A stretch of DNA of 64,000 nt from Streptomyces sp. NBC_00239 (GCF_036194065.1 NZ_CP108095.1:7812001-7876000); one strand, 5' to 3'. Counted from the stretch's first letter, positions 1-9,078 are shown. Numbers and translations are program-made. Notes: generated by a model not told the origin, from the letters alone.

Positions 1-2
1 AC

Positions 3-2774
3 CCCACCGGCGGCACCCTCGTACTCGTCATCAGCGACGGCGTCGGCGAGGCCTGGTGGGACGGCCGGATGCGCGCCGCGACGGACCTCTGGGCCCGCCG
101 GGGCCCCACCGCGATCGTCCACGCCCTGCCGACCCGGCTGTGGCCGAGTTCCGGCATCAGCGCGCAGCGCTGGCAGGTCGGCACCCGCCGCCGCGGCGGC
201 CCGACCCTCGGCTGGCAGGTCACCGATCCGGTGCTGCCCCCGGAGCTGGCCGCCTTCGACGCGGCGCCCGTGCCCGTACTGGAACCCACCCCCGCGGCCA
301 TCGCCGACTGGGCGCGTCTGATCGCCGCACCGGGCGCCACCGCGCAGATCCCGCTGTGGAACATCGGCCCGGCCCTCTCCGAGCGCGCGTACGCCGACAC
401 CCGCCAGGGCGACGGAGCCGAAGCGGTGCTGCGCTTCCGGGCCGCCGCGTCCCCGGAGGCCTACCGGCTCGCCGCCCACCTGGCGGCCGTGGCACCGCTC
501 ACCCCACCCGTGATGCGCCTGGTCCGGACGGCACTCGGGCCTCCCATCGACGCCGGGCACCTCACCGAGGTGTTCCTCGGCGGGCTGATGCGCCAGATCG
601 GCGCCGACGGCCCGGCGTGCCTGCCCCACCACCGGCTCTTCGACTTCTCCGCCGAGGCCCGCCGCATCCTCCTCGGCGCCCTCGCCCCCAGGGAGCTGCT
701 CCGTACCACCGCGGCCGTCGCGGACCACCTCGAATCCGCCGTCGGCCGCTCCCCCCACTTCCCCGCCTGGGTCGGGCATCCCGACGGGACCGCCGTGATC
801 GGCGACGCCGGCCGGTCCTTCGGCTGGCTGAAGGACCGGCTCCTGAGGCGGCTGGGGGTCCCGCCGCTCGGCGCCGCCCCGCGGGCCCTGTCCGGGGGCG
901 GACGGCGCATCGACGAGGCGCCGGAGGCCGAGCCCCTCGATGCCGCCGCGCGGGCCTTCGAGCTGCCGGACCCGGTGCCCGCCGACCTCCCGCCGGGCTG
1001 GCTGCCGCTGCTGCCGAAGGACCCCCGCCGGCTGGGGCGGTTCCGGCTCTACGCCCGCAGCGGCCGGGGCTGGCACACCGTGGCCATGTACCTGGCCCGG
1101 GACGAGGACGGGTCGACGGTGTCCGTACGCATGCCCGCGCCCCGGGTCGGCCTGCCCCGCGAGCCCGCAGCGGACCTCGTCCGTACCGAGGCGCACTGCC
1201 TGAGCCGCATGCTGGGGACGTACACCCCGGAGCTGCTGGACTGGAACACCGACGACCCCGCGGAGCCGCCGTGGCTGGCGGCCTCCTACATCACCCGCCG
1301 CGAGGACGACCCGGAGTCGGGGCCCGCGCCGAACCTGCGGGACGTACTCGCCGAGGCCGGAGGCCCGGTCTGGGGGGATCCGTTCCTGCGCATCGCCCGG
1401 GACCTCACCGTCGCGGTCGGCCTCGCACACAGCCTCGGCCTGGTGCACGGCGCGCTCGCACCGGGGTCCGTCCTGGTGACCGACCGCGGCAGCCGGCTGG
1501 TCGGCTGGATGACGGCGACGTACGACGGAGTGCACAGCGCCCACCGTGCGGAGTTCCCCCGGAGCGAGACCTATCTCGACGCGGATGACGACGCGGCCGG
1601 GCCGACCACGGAGGCCGACGTCCACGCCTTGGGGGCGCTGCTCCTCGGCCTCGCCACCGGCCGATGGCGCGATCCCCGGGCCGACACCATGCAACGGGCC
1701 GTCCTGGCGGATTCGGAGATCGAGGGGTCGCTCCTCGATCTCCTGTGGAGATGCCTGAGCCGGGACCCCGCAGAACGGCCGACCGCCGCCGAACTGGCCG
1801 AGGCGTTCGCGTCGACGCTCGCAGGTCCGGGACCGCGCCATTGGCAGGAGGAAGCCCTTGCCTCACTCGTTGCCAGGGTGGAGCGGTATCGGGCGCTCGT
1901 CGGGCAGCCGCCCGGATCCTACCGTTCCGACTTCGCGGGGAGCCTGAACGAGCTGTCCAACCAGCTGGGGTACCTGGGCCGGAGTGACGAGGCGCTCGCC
2001 GCCGTCACCGAGGCCGTGCAGTTGTGCCGGCAGGTGGTCAAGGAACCGCCGCCGTTCTCGGAGACCTCCGATGTCCTGACCGGTTCGATGTACGAGCGGA
2101 TGCCCGATCAGCAGTCCCGTTTGGACTATTCCGGCCTTGCGAGGTGCCTGAACAATCTCTCCGTCCGGCTGGGCGACACAGGCCGGAGCGAGGAGAGCCT
2201 CGCTGCGATTCTCGAAGGCGTGAGCCTGTACCGGGAGCTGGCCGCACGTGATCCCGCCGTCTACCGTTCCGGCTTGGCGACCGCTCTGGACACCCTCGCC
2301 AATCGGCTGGGCGGCCTCGGCAGGCACGCGGACGGCCTGGCCACCGCCACCGAAGCGGTGGCGCTGTACCGGCAGCTGGCCGACGAGGACCGCGCGCGCT
2401 TCCAATGGGGCCTTGCCCGGAGCTTGAACAACCTGGCCAACCGACTGGGCGCCGCCGGCCGGGCGGACGAGGCGCTCGCGGCCGCCACCGAGGCCGTTCA
2501 CCTGTACCGGGAACAGGCACGGCGCGATCCCGAGGAGGTCCGCCCGGAGCTGGCCTCGGTCCTGAGCAACATCGCCGTCCGACTGGGCGTCCTGGGCCGG
2601 GAGGAAGAGGCCTCGGCGGCGCTCGACGAGGCCATCGGCATCAGGCAGGCGCTGGCACGGGAAATGCCGGAGGCCCACGAGGAGGATCTCCGCCAGTCAC
2701 TCAGGGTCAGAGCCTGGCTGCGGCGCTCACGGCAGGAGGAAGAGCCGGGATCCGCCGCCGGCGCGGTGCCTTGA
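3..2774 (+). CDS. SAV_2336-type protein with pseudokinase and TPR repeats (5' partial)
   Basis: The reading frame is already open at the left edge (TLVLVISDGVGEAWW), so the true start lies outside the window. The first ~250 visible residues resemble the SAV_2336 N-terminal domain of Streptomyces proteins. A protein-kinase-like middle follows, but the catalytic loop reads LVHGALAPGSVLV instead of HRDLKPxN and no DFG is visible, so it is probably a pseudokinase. The last ~270 residues form TPR-like repeats built on NNLANRLGxxGRxDEALAAxTEAV, which suggests a protein-interaction scaffold. Proteins of this type are often found beside MoxR/vWA-type ATPases in putative conflict systems; that partner would lie to the left and cannot be checked here. 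Family assignment is fairly sure; function is unknown. Confidence 0.8.
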   Translation, partial: PTGGTLVLVISDGVGEAWWDGRMRAATDLWARRGPTAIVHALPTRLWPSSGISAQRWQVGTRRRGGPTLGWQVTDPVLPPELAAFDAAPVPVLEPTPAAIADWARLIAAPGATAQIPLWNIGPALSERAYADTRQGDGAEAVLRFRAAASPEAYRLAAHLAAVAPLTPPVMRLVRTALGPPIDAGHLTEVFLGGLMRQIGADGPACLPHHRLFDFSAEARRILLGALAPRELLRTTAAVADHLESAVGRSPHFPAWVGHPDGTAVIGDAGRSFGWLKDRLLRRLGVPPLGAAPRALSGGGRRIDEAPEAEPLDAAARAFELPDPVPADLPPGWLPLLPKDPRRLGRFRLYARSGRGWHTVAMYLARDEDGSTVSVRMPAPRVGLPREPAADLVRTEAHCLSRMLGTYTPELLDWNTDDPAEPPWLAASYITRREDDPESGPAPNLRDVLAEAGGPVWGDPFLRIARDLTVAVGLAHSLGLVHGALAPGSVLVTDRGSRLVGWMTATYDGVHSAHRAEFPRSETYLDADDDAAGPTTEADVHALGALLLGLATGRWRDPRADTMQRAVLADSEIEGSLLDLLWRCLSRDPAERPTAAELAEAFASTLAGPGPRHWQEEALASLVARVERYRALVGQPPGSYRSDFAGSLNELSNQLGYLGRSDEALAAVTEAVQLCRQVVKEPPPFSETSDVLTGSMYERMPDQQSRLDYSGLARCLNNLSVRLGDTGRSEESLAAILEGVSLYRELAARDPAVYRSGLATALDTLANRLGGLGRHADGLATATEAVALYRQLADEDRARFQWGLARSLNNLANRLGAAGRADEALAAATEAVHLYREQARRDPEEVRPELASVLSNIAVRLGVLGREEEASAALDEAIGIRQALAREMPEAHEEDLRQSLRVRAWLRRSRQEEEPGSAAGAVP

Positions 2775-2852
2775 TCCCCTGACCTGTGAAAAGGGGAGGT
2801 GGCGGCAGCTATTGACATACCGGGATCGGGGAATCCGGCCTACTCCGTTAGC

Positions 2853-4274
2853 ATGTTCGAGTTAACGACGATCGCGTTGGAATATTACAAATCGGCTGAA
2901 AAATTGATATCTAAGGTAACGCGGCTGTTCTCGCGGACGGACGACAGAATCAGCTTGGCCGCATGGCGTCAACCGCGTGTCATGTTGTGGGTCGCCGTGA
3001 GCGCGGTGGCCCTCGGCTTCCTCATCGCCCTGGAGATCGCCGCGCGCGGGTACGGCCAGCGCGGGCCGATCGCCGACCAGGCGCGCGAAGTGATCTTCGC
3101 GCCCAAGTCGGGCACGGTGCTGTACGTCAGCATGGGCCTGATGATGGTCGTGCTCACCTGGCGCCAGCGCTTCATCGCGCTCGGCGCCGCGATCGGCATC
3201 GACCTCGTCTTCTGGCTCGTGCGGTGGATCGTCGGCGCCGAGATGATGTACGGCAACGGCGCGCTGCTGGTGACTCTGGCCTGCGGCGTGATCGCCGTCA
3301 CGCACCGCACCGGCCGGGAACGCGCCCTCCTGCTCAAGGGCGTCGGACTGGCCCTGCTGCTGGTGGCGGGCCGCAAGACCGGCTACACCTGGCTGCTGAT
3401 CACGTCGAAGACCCAACCGATGGTCCTCGACCAGTACGTGGCGACAGCCGATCACGCGCTGGGCAACCCGTCGTGGGTGGCGGGCCGCATCGTCGAGGCC
3501 ACCGGCCCGGTCGGCGCCCACGTGCTCGACTTCGTCTACATCCAGCTCGCGGTGGCCGCCGTCGCCATCGCGCTGTACCAGCTGCGCAACGTGGCGGCCG
3601 AGCGCCGCTTCCCGGGCCACCACCTGGTGCGCACCTTCCTGGTGATCGGCCTGCTCGGGCCCGGTATCTACATGATCTACCCGGTGGTCGGGCCGATCTT
3701 CGCGTACGGCGCCGACGGCGGGCAGTGGGCGCTGGCCGACCTGTGGCCGAACACGCCGCCGGCGGTGGGGACCCCGCTCGCGATGCCGTTCGACGAGTTC
3801 ACCCCGCGCAACTGCATGCCCAGCCTGCACACCGCCTGGGCCACCGCGATCTTCATCCACTCCCTCAAGGGCCCGCGGCTCCTCCAGCTCCTCGGCACGT
3901 TCTGGCTGATCGCCACGCTCGGCGCGACCCTCGGATTCGGCTACCACTACGGCGCGGACATCATCGCCGGCGTGGTGTTCACGGTCACGATCGAGGCGGC
4001 GCTGCGCGCGTTCGACCGGGGCTGGGACCACTCGGCCACCCGGCTGGTCGGCTACGGCACCGTGGTCTTCGTCGGGCTCCTGGCGTCGTACCGGTACGTG
4101 CCGGTGGAGATGGCCGGACGGCCGTGGCTCTTCGGGCCGCTGCTCGTCCTCGCGACGGCCTCGGTGGTCTACGGCTACGTCCGCACCACCCGGCAGTGGG
4201 ACCGGAAGGCCGACGCGGCGGCGCCGGCGCACCTGCCGGCCCAGCGACGCGAAACGCAGCGCGAACGGGTCTGA
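2853..4274 (+). CDS. PAP2-family membrane phosphatase (paralogue 1)
   Basis: Integral membrane protein of about 473 residues with several hydrophobic segments. The phosphatase signature is PRNCMPSLHTAWATAIF followed by GYHYGADIIAG, the PSLH and HxxxD halves of PAP2 enzymes in the form seen in PAP2_3/Aur1-like members. Such enzymes dephosphorylate lipid phosphates or transfer phospho-head groups; the substrate here is unknown. I place the start at the ATG of MFELTTIALEYY, because the second copy in this window aligns only from about there. A GTG 54 bases upstream is in frame but has poor ribosome-site spacing. No Shine-Dalgarno precedes the ATG either, so a leaderless start is possible. The first ~30 codons are strikingly AT-rich. 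It ends 30 bp from a convergent LysR gene. Confidence 0.85.
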   Translation: MFELTTIALEYYKSAEKLISKVTRLFSRTDDRISLAAWRQPRVMLWVAVSAVALGFLIALEIAARGYGQRGPIADQAREVIFAPKSGTVLYVSMGLMMVVLTWRQRFIALGAAIGIDLVFWLVRWIVGAEMMYGNGALLVTLACGVIAVTHRTGRERALLLKGVGLALLLVAGRKTGYTWLLITSKTQPMVLDQYVATADHALGNPSWVAGRIVEATGPVGAHVLDFVYIQLAVAAVAIALYQLRNVAAERRFPGHHLVRTFLVIGLLGPGIYMIYPVVGPIFAYGADGGQWALADLWPNTPPAVGTPLAMPFDEFTPRNCMPSLHTAWATAIFIHSLKGPRLLQLLGTFWLIATLGATLGFGYHYGADIIAGVVFTVTIEAALRAFDRGWDHSATRLVGYGTVVFVGLLASYRYVPVEMAGRPWLFGPLLVLATASVVYGYVRTTRQWDRKADAAAPAHLPAQRRETQRERV

Positions 4275-4304
4275 GCCGCGGTGCGGTGAGCCGCAGGTCG
4301 ACGG

Positions 4305-5252
4305 TCAAGGGCGGTGCCTCCCGGACGGGGGCGCCGCCCTCGGCGTATCGCGGGGGGCGCGCATCGCGGCCGCCAGGTGGTCGCGGAACCAGCGGTGGCC
4401 CGGGTCGGCCGCGTTGCGCGGATGCCAGGCCATCCCGAGGTCGAGGGGCGCCAGGTCGAGGGGGATCGGGAAGGTGCGCAGCCCCAGGGCGGCGATGGTG
4501 CCGGGGAGCCAGTCGGCCAGGGTGAGCGTGACGAGGTCGCTGTCGCGGGCCAGTATCATCGCGCTGGTGTGGCTCGGCACGACGACCGAGACCCGACGCC
4601 GCAGTCCGAGCTCCGCGAGCGCGCCGTCGATGGGCCCGAGGCGCTTGCCGAGTCGGGAGATGCCGATGTGGTCGGCCGCGGCGAACCGGCGGGCGTCGAT
4701 CCGCCCGGCGAAGAGGGGATGGCCGCTGCGGGCCACGCCGACCAGCGCCATCCGCGTCAGCTGCCGGGTCCGGATCTCCGGGTCCAGGTCGCCGAGGACG
4801 CCCAGCTCGACGTCCACCGAGCCCTGGCGCAGCGCGGGCCCGCCCTCCAGTGCCTCCGACAGGAAGACCACGTCCACCCGCGGGGCCTGCGCCCGGACCC
4901 GCTCGCTCAGGGGCCCGGCCACCCCGGCCAGCAGCACATCGGCGGCCTGCACGGTGAAGGTGCGCTGGAGGTGCGCGGCATCGAAACCGGCTCCGGGCCG
5001 CAGCACGTCGTCGCAGCCGCGCAGCAACGCGCCGACCTCTTCCCGGAGCTCCGCGGCGCGCGGCGTCGGGACCATCCCCTGGCCGGCGCGGACCAGCAGC
5101 GGGTCGCCGACTGCGCGGCGCAGCCGGGCCAGCGTACGGCTCATGGCCGCGGGCGAGGTGCCGAGGCGTTCCGCGGCGCGGGTCACGCTGTTCTCCCGGA
5201 GCAGGGCGTCCAGCGCGCGCAGCAGATTGAGATCCAGCCGAGTCTGATTCAC
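4305..5252 (-). CDS. LysR-family transcriptional regulator
   Basis: DNA-binding regulator of 315 residues. The N-terminus LDLNLLRALDALLRENSVTR carries the LysR winged helix-turn-helix (AAERLGTSPAAMSRTLARLR), followed by a periplasmic-binding-like effector domain. The start is the GTG of VNQTRLDLN, preceded by AGGAG five bases upstream; the longer frame adds residues with no family support. It is transcribed away from the propeller gene that begins at 5419, the usual arrangement for a LysR protein controlling its neighbour. A T-N11-A dyad lies between them. The inducer is unknown. Confidence 0.9.
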   Translation of the reverse strand: MNQTRLDLNLLRALDALLRENSVTRAAERLGTSPAAMSRTLARLRRAVGDPLLVRAGQGMVPTPRAAELREEVGALLRGCDDVLRPGAGFDAAHLQRTFTVQAADVLLAGVAGPLSERVRAQAPRVDVVFLSEALEGGPALRQGSVDVELGVLGDLDPEIRTRQLTRMALVGVARSGHPLFAGRIDARRFAAADHIGISRLGKRLGPIDGALAELGLRRRVSVVVPSHTSAMILARDSDLVTLTLADWLPGTIAALGLRTFPIPLDLAPLDLGMAWHPRNAADPGHRWFRDHLAAAMRAPRDTPRAAPPSGRHRP

Positions 5253-5271
5253 TCCCGCTCCTGACCTGCGA

Positions 5272-5290
5272 AATTGCGTCTGAGGCAATT
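5272..5290. promoter_or_regulatory. LysR-type operator (T-N11-A dyad)
   Basis: The perfect inverted repeat AATTGC-N7-GCAATT sits in the gap between the divergent LysR and propeller genes. The inner T and A (5275 and 5287) are separated by 11 bases, matching the LysR box rule. It lies 20 bp upstream of the regulator's start, suggesting autoregulation plus control of the neighbour. Binding is inferred. Confidence 0.65.
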
Positions 5291-5418
5291 ATCGGGTGCC
5301 TATCTTTGCATTGCTGCCGCGCTGCCCGCCCGGCGAGAGTGGAGGCATCCGCGAGCGACCCGTGACGGGCCGTCACACTGCCGTCGCCGCCCCATCCGCC
5401 CTTTCCGAGGAGCCCCTT

Positions 5419-6519
5419 GTGCCGCAGCAGTCACCCCGCACCTCACCCCGCACCTCACCCCTCACGTCCCTCCGTGCCGGCCGGGAGGGCGATGTCCTCG
5501 CCGTCGTCAGTCAGAGCGGGCCGACGGTCTCGTTCTTCGACGCGGCCTCCCACCGGCACCTCGGCACGACGGAAGTCCGCCCCGAACCCCACGAGTTGTG
5601 CTTCGACCCGACGCGGCGACTGCTGTGGTGCACGACGACGTACCACTCCGGCTACTACCACGCGAACGGCGGTCGGCGCACCGAGCTGACCGTCATCGAC
5701 CCCGACACCCGCCGCATCGTCGACGTCGTCGACCTCGCCCCCGAACACGGCCCGCACGGCCTGGCGTTGGACCCGGCGCGCGGTCGTCTCTACGTCAGCG
5801 TGGAAGGGTCGGCCGACCGGCCCGGCGGTGTCGTGGTGATCGACACGGAGACCCGCAAGCCCCTGGGCCGCATCGACACCGACGCGCCCGGACCGCACTG
5901 GTTCGCCATCGACCCGGCGGGACGGACCGGTTACGCCACCAACAAGGAGGCACCGTTCGTGTCGGTCGTCGATCTCGAACGGGGAAGCCTCACCGCGAAG
6001 ATAGAGGTGCCGGGCAGCGAGGGGATCGCCGTCTCCGGCGACGGCCGGCACGCCTTCGTCGCCGCGCCGTACGCCGGCTTCGTCTCGTCCGCCCCCGCAG
6101 GCGAGCGGCCGGCCGCCGGAATCCGGGTCGTCGACACCCGTACGGCGACCGTCGTCGACACCCTGCCCACCGAGGGCGTCGTCCTGCCGGTGTGCCTGAC
6201 CTCGACGGGCCTGCTCCTGGCCGGCGAAATGCGCATGGATCCCGACCCGGCCTCCCGGCTCGGGCGCCACGCGCCGGGACACCTGACGGTGTTCTCCGCC
6301 GGCACCCGCAAGCAGCTGGGCCGGATCGAAGTGGGGCACTTCCCGCTGACCGTCACCGCGTCACCCGACGGCCGGTACGCGTACGTGGCCTGCGTCGTCT
6401 CGTCCACCGTCGACATCGTCGACCTGGACACCCTCCGGCGCGTGGCCCGGCTGGACATCGCCAAGCGCGGCGAACCCGGCGCGCACGGCCTCGCCTACAT
6501 ACCGCGCCGCCGGGCCTGA
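5419..6519 (+). CDS. YncE/YVTN-type beta-propeller protein
   Basis: About 366 residues of repeated blades of the form VIDxxTRxxVxxxxL, with ELTVIDPDTRRIVDVVDLAPE and VVVIDTETRKPLGRIDTD as clear examples. This is the pattern of seven-bladed YncE/YVTN propellers, which usually serve in binding rather than catalysis. The start is the GTG of VPQQSPRT, with GAGGAG seven bases upstream; the longer frame would add about 40 poorly conserved residues. With this start no signal peptide is visible, which is unusual because many family members are secreted. It is divergent from the LysR gene and probably its target. The ligand is unknown. Confidence 0.8.
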   Translation: MPQQSPRTSPRTSPLTSLRAGREGDVLAVVSQSGPTVSFFDAASHRHLGTTEVRPEPHELCFDPTRRLLWCTTTYHSGYYHANGGRRTELTVIDPDTRRIVDVVDLAPEHGPHGLALDPARGRLYVSVEGSADRPGGVVVIDTETRKPLGRIDTDAPGPHWFAIDPAGRTGYATNKEAPFVSVVDLERGSLTAKIEVPGSEGIAVSGDGRHAFVAAPYAGFVSSAPAGERPAAGIRVVDTRTATVVDTLPTEGVVLPVCLTSTGLLLAGEMRMDPDPASRLGRHAPGHLTVFSAGTRKQLGRIEVGHFPLTVTASPDGRYAYVACVVSSTVDIVDLDTLRRVARLDIAKRGEPGAHGLAYIPRRRA

Positions 6520-6597
6520 ACCGCGCCGAGAAGGCCGCCGCCGGGTGCCGGGTGCCGGGTGCCGGCCCGCCGGCGCGGCGCCCGGCCGGTCAGCCGG

Positions 6598-7101
6598 TCA
6601 GCCGGTCAGTTTCGCGAGCTCCGCGTTGGCCCGCTCGGTGACCAGGGCGAGGACGCGGCCGGCGGCGGCCAGGTCCTCGGCGGGTATGCCGCCCCAGACG
6701 CGCGCGGTGACGGGGGCGGTCTCCGCCCCGACGGCGGCGATCAGCTCGCGTCCCGCGTTCGTCGGGCGGAGGTGCGGGCCGTCCGTGACGAGCAGCCGCT
6801 GGGACAGCAGTTCGTCGACGGTCGCGCGGATGTCGGCCGCGTCGGCCTTGAGGGAGCCCCGGACCCGGGCGACGAGCTCGTCCGGGGTCTGCGGGGCATC
6901 GGCGGTGACGGCGGCGCGCAGGGCGGCCTGCTGCGGGAACGTCATGCCGTGCCGGGCCAGGACGTGTTCCAGGACGCCGCGTGCGGCGTAGTGGGCCAGT
7001 CCCAGAACGCGCGCGTCGGCGACGGGTGCGGCGCTGGTGCCGGTGCCGGTGCCGGTGCCGGTGCTGGTGGCTGCGGTGCTGGTGGCTGCGGTGCTGGTCA
7101 T
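6598..7101 (-). CDS. Small winged-helix (MarR-like) regulator with a repeat-expanded N-terminus
   Basis: 167 residues. The first ~25 are a low-complexity run of Thr, Gly, Ala and Ser (ATSTGTGTGTGTSAAP) encoded by imperfect GGTGCC/GGTGCT repeats. The rest resembles a MarR-type winged helix (GVLEHVLARHGMTFPQQAALRA, then DELLSQRLLVTDGPHLRPT, which suits the wing). Its ATG overlaps the stop codon of the upstream MarR gene in an ATGA junction, so the two are probably translationally coupled. Family identity is moderate and the target unknown. The stop lies within a tandem CCGGTCAG repeat shared with the downstream spacer. Confidence 0.7.
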   Translation of the reverse strand: MTSTAATSTAATSTGTGTGTGTSAAPVADARVLGLAHYAARGVLEHVLARHGMTFPQQAALRAAVTADAPQTPDELVARVRGSLKADAADIRATVDELLSQRLLVTDGPHLRPTNAGRELIAAVGAETAPVTARVWGGIPAEDLAAAGRVLALVTERANAELAKLTG

Positions 7102-7592
7102 GGTGTGGTCCCCTGAGTGCTCTCGTCGTTCGTCACGGATGCAGTGAGAGGTGCGTCGAGCAGGGTCGTGAGCTCCTCGGTGAACGCGCGCGTCCGTGGC
7201 GTGTCGAGGCCGCCGAGCGGCTCCAGCAGCTGCTGGAGCAGCCCCTGGACCACCGTGACGGCCTGCCGCGTGACCGCCCGCCCCGGCTCGGTGAGCGCGA
7301 GCTGCACGGCCCGCGGGTCGCGCGGGTCGCGGGTGCGCTCGACCAGCCCGGCCGACTCCAGGGCGCGCGCCAGCTTCGAGACGTACAGCGCCTCCAGGCC
7401 GGTGTGGTCGGCGAGCCGGCGCTGGCTGGGCCGCTCACCGCCGCGCTGCATGCCGTACAGCGACGCGACCAGCGTGTACTGGGCGTGGGTGAGGCCCAGC
7501 GGCGCCAGCGCGCGGTCGACCGCGACGCGCCACTTGTTGGCGAGCCGCCATACGAGGAATCCGGGTGTGGGGCCCGGTGAACCCTTGCTCAT
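7098..7592 (-). CDS. MarR-family transcriptional regulator
   Basis: 164 residues with a complete MarR fold: N-terminal dimerisation helices (WRLANKWRVAVDRALAPLGLTHAQYTLVASLY), recognition helix region (SQRRLADHTGLEALYVSKLARALE) and a wing with DPRDPRAVQLALTEPGR, close to the family DxRxxxxxLT motif. It is first of a two-gene unit, overlapping the next regulator by four bases. A repeated 10-bp element overlaps its presumed promoter and is a good candidate autoregulatory site. MarR proteins usually respond to phenolics, antibiotics or oxidants; no effector can be named here. Confidence 0.88.
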   Translation of the reverse strand: MSKGSPGPTPGFLVWRLANKWRVAVDRALAPLGLTHAQYTLVASLYGMQRGGERPSQRRLADHTGLEALYVSKLARALESAGLVERTRDPRDPRAVQLALTEPGRAVTRQAVTVVQGLLQQLLEPLGGLDTPRTRAFTEELTTLLDAPLTASVTNDESTQGTTP

Positions 7593-7605
7593 GGGAAATA
7601 GCGTA

Positions 7606-7630
7606 CATGGCTACTATGTCCATGGCTACT
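7606..7630 (-). promoter_or_regulatory. Direct-repeat operator upstream of the MarR gene
   Basis: The element AGTAGCCATG (reading toward the gene) occurs twice with a 15-bp period, ending 14 bp upstream of the MarR start. Sites on about the same face of the helix directly in front of a MarR gene are a common autoregulatory layout. The promoter hexamers cannot be fixed with confidence, though TACGCT just downstream could be a -10. Confidence 0.55.
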
Positions 7631-7646
7631 AAAACGCGGACGTGAC

Positions 7647-7692
7647 GCGGCCGCCCGGCAGCAGCCCGGCGGGACTGCTGCCGGGCGGCCGC
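7647..7692 (-). terminator. Strong hairpin terminator after the serine hydrolase gene
   Basis: An 18-bp perfect GC stem (arms 7647-7664 and 7675-7692) with a 10-base loop starts 14 bp after the stop codon of the serine hydrolase gene. No T-run follows, as is usual for Streptomyces terminators. Confidence 0.8.
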
Positions 7693-7706
7693 CGGGCGGG
7701 TGTCGG

Positions 7707-8903
7707 TCAGCGCTTCTTGAGGAGGGCGCAGGCGAAGTTCTCCTGCACGCTGCGCAGCCGGGCCAGCAGGGCCGGCTTGTTGCTCTTGCTGGTCTGGGTG
7801 TTGATGGAGAAGGTCAGCGAGCGCTTGCCGTCGGGGGTGGCGGCGGCGAGCTGGGTGTACCCGGGGAAGTTCCCGGTGTGGCCGTAGAGCACGCCGCAGC
7901 GGGTCGTGTACTCGAAGATGCCCAGGCCCGCCGCGTTGGTGCCGGGGCCCGCGGGCTCGGAGGAGCCGCCGGGCAGGAAGGTGAGCTGCTCCTTGCGGGT
8001 CTTGGGCGACAGCAGGGACGGCCCGGCGTAGGAGCGGATGAACGCACCCAGTTCCTTGGGCGTGGAGACGATGCCTCCGGAGGCCCAGACCCCGGACGCG
8101 CCGAGTGCCTCGCTGACGTCCTCGGGCTCGGCGGGCGGGTCGACGTCGTAGCCGTGCAGGAACGGCTTCGGGAGGCGGTAGCCCAGCGGCAGGCTGGTGC
8201 GGCGCAGCCCCAGCGGCCGGAACACCAACTCCTTGAGCAGGTCCTCGTAGCGCCGGCCGGTGACCGCTTCGGCCATGAGGGCGACGGCGATGTTGTCGGA
8301 GTTGGAGTACTGGTACAGCGCACCCGGCTCGAACAGCAGCGGCTCGTCCTCGATGAAGTCCAGCAGCCGCCGCGGGTCGAAGACGTGGCGCGGGTCGGCG
8401 AGGAGGATCTCCAGGAAGTCCTCGTCGGCCGTGTAGTCGGGCAGGCCGCTGGTGTGCTGGAGCAGCTGGCGCAGCGTCACCTCGTGCCAGTCCTCGGGCA
8501 GGTCGGGCAGCCGCTCCCCGATGGTGTCGTCGAGGGAGAGCTCGCCCTCGTCGACGAGGCGCAGGGCGACCGCGCCGCTGTAGGCCTTGGAGATGCTGGC
8601 GATCCGCATGTGGTCGTCCTGGTGCGGCGGGCGGCCGGTGGCGATGTCCCCGACGCCGGCCGTGTACACCTGGGACCGCTTGCCCTCGGTGAGGACGGCG
8701 ATCACCCCGGGCGGCCCGTCCTTCTGCGCGACGAGCCGGTCGAGCTGCTGCTGGAGCCGCTTGTCCGGGCGAGGTCCGGCGCCGGCCGGGTCGGATCCGC
8801 CGGTCGCCTGCGCGGGCTGGAGCAGCCCGCCGAACGCGGCGGCGGTGAGGACGGCGGCGGACAGTCCGGTGCGGACGCGGCGTCCGCGGGCGCGGTTAAG
8901 CAC
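7707..8903 (-). CDS. Secreted serine hydrolase, class C beta-lactamase / DD-peptidase fold
   Basis: 398 residues beginning with a secretion signal (RRVRTGLSAAVLTAAAFGGLLQPAQA). The SxxK catalytic motif is SISK at residues 103-106, the second motif is the YSN of YQYSNSDN, and the third is HTG in YGHTGNFPGYT, replacing KTG. This is the pattern of beta-lactamase-related enzymes such as D-alanyl-D-alanine carboxypeptidases and esterases. The start is a GTG with GGGAG eight bases upstream. It has its own terminator and appears monocistronic. The substrate (peptidoglycan peptide, D-peptide or ester) cannot be read from sequence. Confidence 0.88.
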   Translation of the reverse strand: MLNRARGRRVRTGLSAAVLTAAAFGGLLQPAQATGGSDPAGAGPRPDKRLQQQLDRLVAQKDGPPGVIAVLTEGKRSQVYTAGVGDIATGRPPHQDDHMRIASISKAYSGAVALRLVDEGELSLDDTIGERLPDLPEDWHEVTLRQLLQHTSGLPDYTADEDFLEILLADPRHVFDPRRLLDFIEDEPLLFEPGALYQYSNSDNIAVALMAEAVTGRRYEDLLKELVFRPLGLRRTSLPLGYRLPKPFLHGYDVDPPAEPEDVSEALGASGVWASGGIVSTPKELGAFIRSYAGPSLLSPKTRKEQLTFLPGGSSEPAGPGTNAAGLGIFEYTTRCGVLYGHTGNFPGYTQLAAATPDGKRSLTFSINTQTSKSNKPALLARLRSVQENFACALLKKR

Positions 8904-9078
8904 GTCTGTGTCTCCCGAAGTGCGGTGGGCGGGCCGAGGTCGGCGACCCCGGCCGGTGCACCCGACTGCCTAGCAGCCGCACCCCCGCCGCCGGCGCGCG
9001 GCGCGCGCTGCCACCGCCGGTCGGCGGACACGGCAGTGACCCGATGCGCGGCGTGTCGCACCCCGCGCGCGGCGGCGG

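Noticed and set aside
2813..2846. TTGACA with TACTCC as a promoter for a leaderless PAP2 transcript
   Set aside because: The spacing of 22 bp is too long for a standard promoter, although the -10 candidate lies exactly where a leaderless start would need it.
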